A stretch of DNA of 64,000 nt from Echinostoma caproni (lineage: Eukaryota > Platyhelminthes > Trematoda > Plagiorchiida > Echinostomatidae): assembly GCA_900618425.1 (NCBI GenBank), contig UZAN01040140.1, forward strand, positions 1 through 64,000. The letters are read 5' to 3'. The translations under genes and the position numbers were made by a program. Shown here one piece after another: positions 1-11,500 of this stretch. Within the stretch, counting starts at the first letter, position 1, and every line of letters begins with the position of its first letter. A model generated the notes under the pieces. The model saw only the letters and a list, made by a program, of their open reading frames with translations. It did no database searches and was not told the DNA's origin.

Positions 1-212
1 ACTGCACTAATGTGCACAACTTCAAGGCGGCACTGGGTGCGTGTTGGTCAGAAATTTTCCTTGAGGTTAGGTGATAAAGCATTGTCAACGAAAGCAGGGT
101 AAATTGCAGTCCTGAACTATGGCATTGTGGCTTTAAATTGCACTTGAAACTGAAAACTAAGGTCTCTCACCGACGAGGCGAGAAGACATCTCTTTTGTTT
201 TCTCTTTTCCAG
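1..212 (+). other. Upstream sequence ending in a strong splice acceptor
   Basis: No ORF, TATA-like or other promoter element stands out. The stretch ends in a pyrimidine-rich run and CCAG at 209-212 (tctcttttccag), a good 3' splice site. If used, 1-212 is the end of an upstream intron or outron, and the 5'UTR exon begins at 213. In flukes such an acceptor could also receive a spliced leader by trans-splicing; that is an inference from the likely lineage. Confidence 0.35.
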
Positions 213-538
213 CCCGCTTCGGAGAACCTTGTTAAAAGAAACTCAAAAAACGCAGTGTTGGGAGCCAAGAACACCCGCCGACAACACAATAAGACTGGAC
301 TGGACCTGACCTGACCTAACCTGACTTCTTCAAGACTTCAAGTCCGAGAACTATACCTCCTGAAAAAATGAATTGGAATAAATTGCATTGGAATAATCTG
401 TACGCTCGTTTGGTGGAAGCCTTTACCGTCCTGTGTAACCTGACGTTACCTGACCTGACGTGAGTTTGTTTAACTGCACTTATGACTCGGGTTGGCACTT
501 CCAGAGGTCATTTCTGTTATGGCGGGACCTTCGGAAAT
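213..538 (+). other. Probable 5'UTR of the paxillin-family gene
   Basis: This segment lies between the acceptor at 212 and the proposed start codon at 539. It contains short CCTGA-type tandem copies at about 302-325 and 437-463. Two upstream ATGs matter: one at 482, in frame with the main start and 19 codons before it with no stop between, and one at 519, out of frame, opening a 10-codon ORF. A second possible acceptor (cacttccag) ends at 503 and would remove the 482 ATG. The true transcript start is not visible from sequence alone. Confidence 0.45.
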
Positions 539-551
539 ATGGATAATCTAG
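519..551 (+). promoter_or_regulatory. Upstream ORF overlapping the main start codon
   Basis: ATG at 519-521 (G at -3, G at +4, a good start context) opens ten codons and stops at TAG 549-551, the last three bases of exon 1. It overlaps the main ATG at 539 in another frame. If the 5'UTR contains 519, ribosomes would have to leak past this ATG or reinitiate, which would lower paxillin output. A control role is inference. Confidence 0.4.
539..551 (+). CDS. PXN: Paxillin exon 1: start codon and first residues of LD1 (13 coding bases)
   Basis: ATG GAT AAT CTA G encodes Met-Asp-Asn-Leu plus the first base of Asp5. The donor follows at 552 (gtttgt). Joined to exon 2 (which begins with AT) it gives MDNLDALLNEL, matching the N-terminus of vertebrate paxillin, MDDLDALLADL, as I recall it. 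The start context has A at -3 and G at +4. Chance occurrence of an ATG, an acidic residue, a polar residue, Leu, then G and a GT donor in the right phase is low over 19 kb, but the exon is so short that transcript evidence is needed. The in-frame ATG at 482 would add 19 residues; family length favours 539. Confidence 0.75.
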
Positions 552-3500
552 GTTTGTGATTGAAATTATAAAATGTGTTCGCGTTTAAAATTGAGCCTTT
601 GATTTGTATGCACAGTTATTTGAAATTTGTTTTTATTTCATGTTTACATTGCAGTTTATAGAAATCGATATATATTTAAAGTGCATATATTTTTGTGTAT
701 GCACGTTATATAATCCATATCTATAGATATGGATTCAAGGCTGTGCAGATACATGTTCTTGGAAGACGCAAACATGTGTTTGCGTTTTACTTCAGACGTT
801 CTCTCATACTCCCATTTGGAAAACAATTACTGCATAACTTGTTTCTCCATTTTCATCAGGAATGGAAATTTTTGACGTAATAAAATTGGGGACAATTACC
901 GTAAGGCATTTTTCATGAAATTGTGCTAGTAGCTGCTAGGAAAATTGGTCTTTTTCTCGCAAAACGCACACGCCAAGTCGCATTCCATTTTCTGCTTGTG
1001 TATCCGATTGTACGTTATTTGTATTTTCTAGATTGCACGATCATTTAATTCATTGATTTTTACTTATTTGAAGGCTGCTAATTGCGGTAATGTGCGTTCA
1101 AATTCAAAGTGGGAAAGGACCCGGGTCCGGGGTGACCGTGGCTTTTTCGTGCTTTTTACGTGCTGTTTTCGTGCTGTCCAGCAAAAGAAGTACCCGAAGT
1201 TTTGTAAAGTTAATGCTCTCTGACTACCGTTTTTGACCCAAAGCAGTTTCCGTATTTGTGCTTTCTACGTCGGGGTATAAAATAAAATTTTCGATACAAA
1301 GGTGATGAAACAATTTGTGAAGTAAAATAATATATCTCATTTACCCCAAAACTAATAAATTTATAGCTGTTGTTTTCAAGATGATCAACGATTGCCCTGT
1401 GTATGACGAAACTTATCTACAAACCGTCAGGTAATGTGAATGAATTGGAATGTTATACTCCAAGTTAATTCTACAGCGTATTCTACAATTGGAACGAAAA
1501 ATTTGAGTTTTGAAAAGATTATGTGGTTACCTGTTATTTAATAACTGAAAATAAATTTACACACTGAATGCCAATCGTGGGATTATTGTATTAACCAGGT
1601 TTGTCCCAAGAACTATCGATTTTAAGCGCAAGTAGTTTTATAAAATATGACTCCTGGAACTTTTGGAAAGTGAATATTTGTTGAGCAAATAGTTTGCCTA
1701 ATAAAAAATAAATGCATCAGTTGAAGTTTGAGAATTGACAAGATATCTGTCTATTTACTTCATGTCACGTTAAAAGTAATTTTCTGACAAGAATAAATTT
1801 GAACTTTGAACTTTGAAATCATATACTGCGGTAATGATTTGTTGATTATTGTATTACAATTAATGTATTTTGCATAGGCTATGTTTTTGCACTTTGCGGA
1901 ATTTTGTGTAATAAAAAAATTAGGGATGTGTTTTTTATTTATGAGGCTATTGGTGTTTATATAAAATTGGCTATTATATTATTTAAGCAAGATTGAAAAT
2001 CTGTTGAGACATTTGATAAATAATTGATGACCTATTTATTCTATATACCATAAAATTTGAAACTTTAGTCTCGTCATAATGAACAAGCAAAAGTGTTCCC
2101 TTTCATTTGTGATAGGATTCATTTTTGTTTTAATCGAGTATCTCTTTAGCCTTTGGAAGTAATTTTGTGGGAAGTTGGTTGTTTCTTTTTTCAAGAAAAG
2201 GATGTTGTATGATTACATTCTTTTTTGAAGAGGTTAACCTGGCTAAAGTTGTTATTCTGCGTAACATTTTTAGCGGTACGCGCAAAGAAACATGATTCTT
2301 ATTCGTTTTGAATAGGCTTGCAGGTTCATTGACAAATTTATCAAAAGCTTTCACACACGTCGGATGCCAGACGGTGTGCCAAACTAATCATGGCACAATA
2401 ATTTTTATGAAAAAGAAAGACTTTCCATGATTTGCACGTGGGCAGAATACTGCCAGGTTGTCCCGGGCAAGGCAGGTGAATTCTCTTGATCAGTCCACAA
2501 CCGGGGTCTTCAGCTAGTCAAGGCCTGACACGTAAGGCAGCGGGGCGGTGTTTGAAAAGCGCAATCCATTGGGATCCGGTGTCCAGTTCATCGGATCATT
2601 CGCCCTTTGGAGGGGGTCAAACGTCCAAAATGTCCAATACACCTCAATGCCCAATAGAGCCTGTAAACACTGCCACAACCGAGAAGTTATGTGTGTTGTT
2701 CGTACGCCTCCTCTTAATTGGTTTGGAATCTAGGATTTTGGCCAACTTCCCTAGGTGAACTAACCGTGGTCTACCAACCCAGTTATAGCCCCAGATATCA
2801 TCATTTTGATCTCTCACTTTGGTGAGAAAAAACCCCCATGAGAAGGCAGTGAGTAGGGCTTCCTCAGCAAAGGCTAGTTAAGACGATTGGTCGTATGGGA
2901 GGATATCGCGAGGTGCAAAGAAATGGTGACCAGCCGCAAGCATAGATACCCACCCCCGACCATACTGAGGCTTTTGGAGGCAATTTTCTCCATCGAATTA
3001 ACCGTATTTAAACATTCTAGTTTTTGAGAAAAAATTACGGAGCAGAATAACTAAAAGTTCTCCACTTCGAACATGAAATGAATAATTTACGTGATAACAT
3101 TACGAGTTTCCATGATTACAAAATTGAAACAGAATATTTTATTGAAAATAGGCTAAATAAGAAACCAGATATACTTCACGTAACAAACATACAATGTCAA
3201 ACAGTGTATATGACAAGGAAAGCGGGATTTTGTTCACGAATAAAAACAGTTACTCCTAGGCCTCCATTTTTGAAACATTTTGATCTTAATTGTTTGTTTA
3301 TTTGCATTTCACAACACGTGTTTTAAAGTCAAACTATTGATTTATATCAATAAAAGTTTGTGCAGTTGATGGAAACAAAAATACAGTTTACCAGATAATT
3401 TTACTGTTCATCATTCAAAAGTAGGTTATTTGCTCAAACGTAAAAAATACAGCACATCTTGATTTGTAATAATCCACTGCTTTTATCGCTTCTCTCTGGT

Positions 3501-5564
3501 CAGAGAATTCAAATTTATTCTTTTTTAAAAGTAGACTTAAACTGAACAACAAAATGTTATAAGGTTTACCCGTAAGCATGAGTAGCTTATTCGTTTCACA
3601 TATTTATATTCATATTAAATGTGATATTTATCATAAACCACTTATATTAGTCGTATAATTTGTCATTCGCTATATTTTCAATGGACCAACGATGTAATCA
3701 AATGCCTGCAAACGTGTAATGATAATGTTAATTATAAAATAAGGCTACAAGTTCCATTCAATTAACATTCAACTTTGATTGAACGTATTGCGAAGCAACG
3801 ACAAAAACAACGGATAATGATTACAGTTTGGGTGGATAATAAATCAATAGTCAAGTAGGTATGAATAAGTCCTTAACTCAATTTGAAAATGTTGAAATGA
3901 CACTGAAATTAGTCTAGTCCAAGAAAAAGTAAACCAAAACGCACTTGCTACCGAAGACGAGTCAAAGAGTATCAGTTTAACCTAGATATAACTTTGTTTA
4001 TAGAAGTTAACTTGAAGGGGAGTATTTTCTCTTTTAATTGGAATGCAGCAAACTAACAGCATGTCTCGAAATTTCAACTTGTTCAAATACCTTTGATGCT
4101 TTCCACATTGTAAAAATAATTATCTTTTGAAGTGAAATACAGCCCAATCCAAAAACGCAATGACACAACTACTCGCATAGGTATACCTGCAGAAATATTA
4201 CTGTACTACGTTACCAGTGGTTCCAACTCATACGAAATGCTTTGGAAATCTATGCCTTTGTTTAGACATTAAATGGTACATGTTAAATGGCCTTGGTGGA
4301 ACGTTTCTTTGTCTTTCCTTCAGAAATTTTCCTTGTCATGTTTAGAATTAGTAAATTATCCCGGTGATCTTATTGACCTAATTATTCAAACCTACTTAGG
4401 AGTAACCTACACGTTTTAAAATCAAGTAAATGACTGCGCATGATATTCAAATTCAACCAGTTAACAAGTGATCACTCCCATGTACATCTGATGTAGGCTT
4501 ATCTTACCTGGGGTTTGGGCGAATGAGCACTACGCTTCACATTATTCAGAGATTTTGTTTTGTTTTTATATGTTACTCCACGATTCAAGGTTTATGTTTC
4601 ATCAGTGTTAAATATCGCATAAAACGTACAATTCTGTTTGCAAACGAGGGAATCATCAGTTTCAGGTTGAAATAAGCGTACACCAGTGTAGAAGAGCTGT
4701 ACTATGGCGCCATAGATCAGTGCAGGTACAAAATGGCACTGAACGCTTGCTTATGAAACAAGTACAAAACTGTCAAAATAAAATATTATTCAACTTATGA
4801 TTAATCAGTGTACATTAAATTATAGTTTGCTCCATCTTATTCTAATCGACCGGTACGATGCAGCAATATAAAATATTATAACGCGATGAATAATGATTGA
4901 TTGTGACACGGGAAGGAAACATTTGATTTCCGTAATAAAACCATTGATATTTGTGACACATCACTTCCCTATCCTTTGCCATCAATGTAGAATTTGAGTG
5001 GATCTTCAAATAATCAAGTACTTCCAACGAAATGAGATAAAACTGTCAAGAGTATTGGTATAGAGATAAAGAGGACTTTTGCGTGATGCCTACCTGTGTG
5101 ATTTCATCATTGAGAAAATTCACCTAGGAAGAAACTACATAAAGCTGTACGCGATTCAAATGGTTTTCGTGGATATTATGTGAATCTTAACATATTTTGA
5201 AAGACAGCACAGCATAATTTACAAGCTGTTTCACATGCCGACAATGAGGCTTGGATGTGATTTGACTTTATTTAAGGAAAAATATTTGAAATCAGAATTC
5301 TTAGTTTTTTAACGAGATATTGTTTAAAAAGAATGTTTTTCTAATTATTGAACACATCGAATGTAGGTAATGAAAGTATGAAGCAGAAGTGAATGGGAAG
5401 ATTTGAAATAAAAATGTAACAAAAGACGGAAAACTAAATGAGTTCCTAGTAGTCTCAGATTTATTATCGATTACTTAGTTTCAGACAAAAATTCAAGTTT
5501 TATTAATTAGTGGGAAAATCTTGAGTGTAAACTAGGCTCGTACGCAAATGTCCCTAATCATTCT

Positions 5565-5596
<32 letters not shown>

Positions 5597-8500
5597 CTTA
5601 TTGATTTATTTTACTTGCAATTGCCTCATTCTTTCAATATTTAGTTGAACCATTTGGCACTTAATAGAAATACAAAGCAACAATTTGCAAAATAACTTTA
5701 TGTAAATGATATATTTTCTAATTTGGTATGTTAGCATCGATTTTCCCGGAGGTCTTAATTGGACTGAAGTGAAAAATACTCAAATCAAACAGTGTGGCAA
5801 TAGTCAGTGATTATACAGTGATTAAACAAGCTATGAAACAGTGTAAAATAATGTATGGTTTATGAATTAGAGTGAATTATGTCTGGCGTGCGGTGTTGTT
5901 TGTTACTAAAAGGAGGCAATCAGGACGGGTAGGCTTTCATCGGTCAAGTTCTAATCTGGGTGGTCTTTCAGATACACAGAGCCTTTTTGTATTATTTGCA
6001 TTGTACATGTAGCTGGCCATATACATTATTGACCAGTGTTTCTCAGAGTAAATGTACTTCTATTCAGTTTTCTGGGCTACGTGATACAGAACAGGTGTCC
6101 ACCCCGGTTTCTGTAACCGAGTGTATCAACCGATAGTAGAATTCAGAATGTTCTCCTTTCGAGTGATTTTGTATCCACCGTTCTTTTGTTCAAGGGCACA
6201 TTGTCCGCAATACTGCATCAGTTACGTTAGCCTATTGGGAAGAGATAATGAAATGAAGAAAAACAGTCCAGATACGATTACATATCCACGAAGGATGCAC
6301 CTGATTTTTTTAAAAAACAAAATGAAATTGCTCTACTGTAGATGACGATAATGATGAAAACACCATTTTCACTAAGTAAATTGTCTCCAATGCCTGCTAT
6401 CCAACTTAGACATAATATGGACTACAAGATGGTGTATGATTGCTGATGTTCTCTTTTGTGTGTGTATTTTGAAGTGTACAAACCAGCTTTGTGATTTGGG
6501 AGCATTATTGGATAGCTGATTCCTTAGGGTGACAAAGAAACTACGAGCCACATTGATCGACATGATCGTACATGCTCAACCGTGAGGAAAATCAGTGCCT
6601 CGTTGACGCAATTCTTTATATACATATCGTGTTTCAAGGGTCTTATATCCGACTTCCGATTGAAATGTATTCCAATGTTTTGTAGCTCTGTCCACTCTGT
6701 GAAGAAATCAAAGAATTTTTTTACCAAAGGATATTAGGTGTTACTAACTCACCGGGTTCATTTTGTTCATATTTTGATGGGTGTTTTTTGTTTTATTAAC
6801 GTGAAACTCTCATTTCAAACACTGTGTCAAAACGCTTTTGGGACTGTTTCAGGAGGTACAGATCGCAGGGCATTTCACAGTAGTGAATGTTAATGTTATA
6901 GTGTTAATAACACAGCGATGTCGGTAGAGAATTATATTCGTCGACGTTTCGGTCACCGTGGGTAACCTTTCTCTTTTACAGTAGGCTGATATTTATTTGC
7001 GAGTGTTTTTGCTTTCTTTTTATTCAGAATAGAAATGTACAGTATACTTTTGAGAAAAGAGCCTTGGACATTCAAAGGTTGCCCTGGGAAAATACAGAAA
7101 ATGTGAAGATGGGAGATGGAGAACAGGTTCAAACCTGGGATCTATAGGTGGCTATTTTGACGGCCCTACCATTCGAATACCGCAACTTGGTGTTTTTAAT
7201 GCAAATCCTTCCCCAACTAGAATGAATTGCTTCACTCCAATGTTGGCCCCGTTTTCCGAATTCCTTAGCGACACAGAAATGCAGACATACTTGAAGTCTG
7301 CATTGGAAATTTTCCAAAGGAACGTCGAAAACGCATTATTATTGTGGGAAAACGAGATTGGTCAGATGCCATGAAAACAGTTCAAACACCGAAAGCGGTT
7401 TGAATTATTAACTGTAACAGCTTTCGTTACTTTCGATATTTGAAATATTAAAGGCTTCCTTTCCTTATAATTAAACGACTGCAAAGATACAGAAAAGTGT
7501 ATGTGTTTCACCGATGGTAGATTATTCATGTTTATCCAAGCGACGAAAGAGCAATCATAAACTCGAATTAACGTCCCAACGGTTACTTATTTAACGTAGA
7601 AAAAAGTTATTGCGAAACAATTTATGTCCACTAACGCGATTAGAAATAGTACAAAGCAGAGTAGCTCATTAAGTACCCATTATATTAATCCAATTATGGG
7701 AAGTTATCACCAGCTTACCTCATCGAGTTCGCATATTTCGCTTCAGTCATTTTACGGTCCGTTGAGCTAATAACGATTACATATTAATTAATTGCTACCA
7801 CGTGTAGTGCGCATTACCTTTTTGGTACAAATTTTCTTTGATTACGTGATTGTCAAAACTAATTTCAATTTCACCTAGAGCCAAAACTTACATTGACTAA
7901 GAAATAACAATCAATCAAACTTTACTTAGCGAAACATTTCCAGAAAATTCTCTTACGAGTCGTAAACCTTACGACTGACAAACTAATGAACAGTGGGTAG
8001 ACATGCTGTGAAAGGTCCACTGTAAATCGAAGTTGTACAACAGATCAATAAATGGGTCGAATTATTAAACTATTTCTCGGTAGGTAACAATTGGGAGAGT
8101 CTCCACGAGCATGATGGTTCGCTCACATAGAGTGATATTTCATGCTAACATTTGTTCTAAGAAAAACCTTCAGAGGCAATATATGATCCAAATCGATGAA
8201 TATTGATAAACTCTTTGAAGTTTATCGACTTTACTATCGGGTTAGAAAGAAAGAAACTTTATGCAAGTTCATACCTCGAATGGCGTAATTAATTTTCAAG
8301 TGCATCAAATGTTCGTCAGCAGTGAGTTAATTTTTTCTCACTTTACCACTAACTGAACACATTGTGCTTGTCATGACGAGGTAAATTAGCATAAATGAGG
8401 AACTTAACTAATTCGATGCTCATTTCATGTAGTGCAAAAGGAAGGAACAAAGCAAATGTTTATTCCTATAGGTGAGTAGAATATTTTACGATTTCAGATG

Positions 8501-11500
8501 CATTTTAAGCCCCTGAAGCTAAACCATATAGCACATTTACAGATGTTGGAGAAATAAAGTAGAGTATAAAAGAATTTCAGATTTTATTTCATTAATGATT
8601 CATAAGTAAGCTGTACAGTTTAAATTAATATATGAAACTGCTAACCAAATTCCGAGAAACTGTGAATAGAATTGGAGCTATTTAAATGTTTGATAGTGTA
8701 AGCTCTGTCGATCAAAATCCGAAAACTTACCAGCCAACGCGTTTGGGATAATGAGTGTTCCGAATTGATAAAAAAATACCGTACCCCTAATTAGCGCGAT
8801 CCGGGTTCAAAGCTCTAGCTAGCGACAGTTGATACTGAACGAGTTTAACCAACCTCTCGAGGTGTGTACACAATGTTCACTTCTGTGATAAAAAGCTACG
8901 ACTGATACACCGAGCACAAATGCGCCGTTGCAACTCGTATGTGTGCGTGATTTTGTTTCGCGATTAGCTACAACCTCACTGCACAGCGGCTAGCACACTT
9001 TTAGACGAAAACCGTTGCTGTCTGGGCATTTAATTTCACCGGTGTGCCGAGATTGACTGAGCTAAATAGCTTCGAACTAATCGTCAGCACACATTTACTA
9101 ATATACTAAATAACGACAACAACAAAAACAACAAGAACAACAACTACCATTGCTAATATTATTACTGCCGCTACTACTACTACTACCGATACTAATACTG
9201 CCTTTACTACTACCAAAACAACAACACCAACCATTTTGGTTGAAACGAAACATCTGAACTGGAACCTGTTTCAATTTCGTCAACCTCGGAACGTATTTGT
9301 TATATAAAAAATACTGTTTTACATGTGCAACTAGGTATTGAATATTCAGCGCAACCGACTTAAAACACGGGGAGGTAAAACCGGTAAAAATATCCTGATG
9401 GGAAACAAACTTCACGGTTTTCTAGAACAATACTCGCATTTCGTTATCAATTATATCTGTACATAATTCCTGAAAATCTGGGAACCGTAAACTGTTCAAA
9501 TATACGAAGAAAACTAATCGCAAATTTGGACGCAACTTTCGTCTTTGTGAAGATTTCCCGGGTAGTTGGTGTGTAGTCGTAAACAAATCTCTTTTCAGTT
9601 TCCCTTCTGAGGCACAATAAATGCTTCATGCCCAAGTAATTGCCTTGGCAAGATTTTTGCAAACAAAAAGGATGGCCTGGAGACAAGCTCCCTAGTTTTG
9701 TCTAGGTAGGAACGGCTGCAGGTAGCACTCTGAAAACGAGGTTCTAACCTACCTAATAAATTTATGTGCAGTTAGGGCCTAATGCAGCTGACCGTCGGCT
9801 TTCAACAACTAAACTGCAGCGTGTGTTTAGGCAAATTAGGCTATCTGTAAACTCAATTACATTCAGTGTGTTGTATACGTACACAACGGCAAACATGAAA
9901 AGTGACGCTGATAGGAAAAACATGCAGATAAAAAGTAGATTGTGCCTTTCGCTTTCAGTGGTTGGGTCTCGGATTTCATGTCCGGGTAGTGTCACCTAAA
10001 AGAGTTTACAGAAACATTTCGAAACAATTTTAAAACCAAACGCACTGATTGATTTGAACTGACTATCCCTCGGACGTATAATTCTCAGTTCATCGATTCA
10101 GTCCAAGCTTGAGTCTGGTGCTTCCGAGTGTAAGGTTGATTCGATGAACTGAGGATAGTCCGAAGGATAGTTAACCCAAATCAATCAATGTAAATTATCC
10201 CACACCACTAATCACGAATAACTGTGAGGAAAATGCAAACCTAGTGAGGTTTGTTTTTGTTTCACTGATCAATAATCGTTCTCACTTTGGCGTAATCTTT
10301 TTGTTGTTCTTCCAATAGTTTGGTGGTGTGAATCTAGGTATCTGACATCTTCTTGCGCATATTAGCTTGTAATTATTTAATTTTCGACACTTGGAAATGC
10401 ATCCTTGTTCTTTGTGATTGTGCGCTGATGGTTGGTTAATTTCGAGAAGGTCGATGACCATTGGAAACACGATAAAAAACGTTCCTCAGTATCTTTAAAA
10501 CAATTCAACCAGGTCAACTCATTCGAGAACTTTGGTCATTAATTTTTTTTGTCGAGAAAAAATACACTCTAACGTCGGGGTTAGAACAATAGCATTCACA
10601 TCATTTTTGGTAGATCACGGTACACTGTATTTAATTTAGCTATAGGTCATTTGAAAAGTGACCGATTGAACACCACAGAGATTGTGCATTCATGAAGACT
10701 AGCTCGACTCAAAATAGAACATATTGGAGGAGGGACATATAGACTGAAGCGCTCAATTTGTCATTTCTCAGATGCGTCTCAAGGATTCTCACCTGAAGCA
10801 CTCTTTCCTACCCGATAAAATTAAAGAGGAATCAATGAAGTTTTCTGTTTTTTTTTGTTTGTTTGCTCAAACTCCAATTTTAAGTTTGCACTCCGTTCGC
10901 ACTGGTTAATCTTTAGTGCTATTCCTTGTCCTGCTCAGTGTTTGATCGAAAACATCCAACACTTAACATCTATTGTGATATGTTGAGTTTCATTTCTAAA
11001 GCAGAGTGAAAGTTACCGAAGGGTTTCCAATGTGACTGGCTTCTGAGTAGTTTGGTTATGCCCATTTTAACTTTGTTCACGAACGGTGGAGAACACTTAT
11101 ATATTGACGAGTAATAGAAGTGATACCGAATATTGTGCGGGCTCCCAACCAGATATCCCTAAGCGTGAATCACGTTGGAACGTTACACGAGGAGTTCTTT
11201 AATGAACTATTACCAATTTATGGGTGGGTCAAGAGAAAAGTTCGTATTCAGCTAAAAGTTTCTTGTAAGTAGTGGTGTAGAATCAGTTATACTCTTATGG
11301 ATTAACTATCCTTCAGAAATCACTTCACGAACATCCCTCAGTTCATCCAGTCAACCAGACACCCGGAAAGCACCAGAGACTCGAGTTTCGGTATCCCTCG
11401 AGCTCATCGGTAGTGCATATCGGCCGTCACGTCCTGGCTTTGAACTCAACATTGTCGGGCTCGAGAAATTGATAGACCATCCCTGAGGACGGCATCCGAA

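Noticed and set aside
9098..9415. 105-codon Ser/Gly/Cys-rich frame on the minus strand
   Set aside because: It is a translation of the trinucleotide repeat tract.
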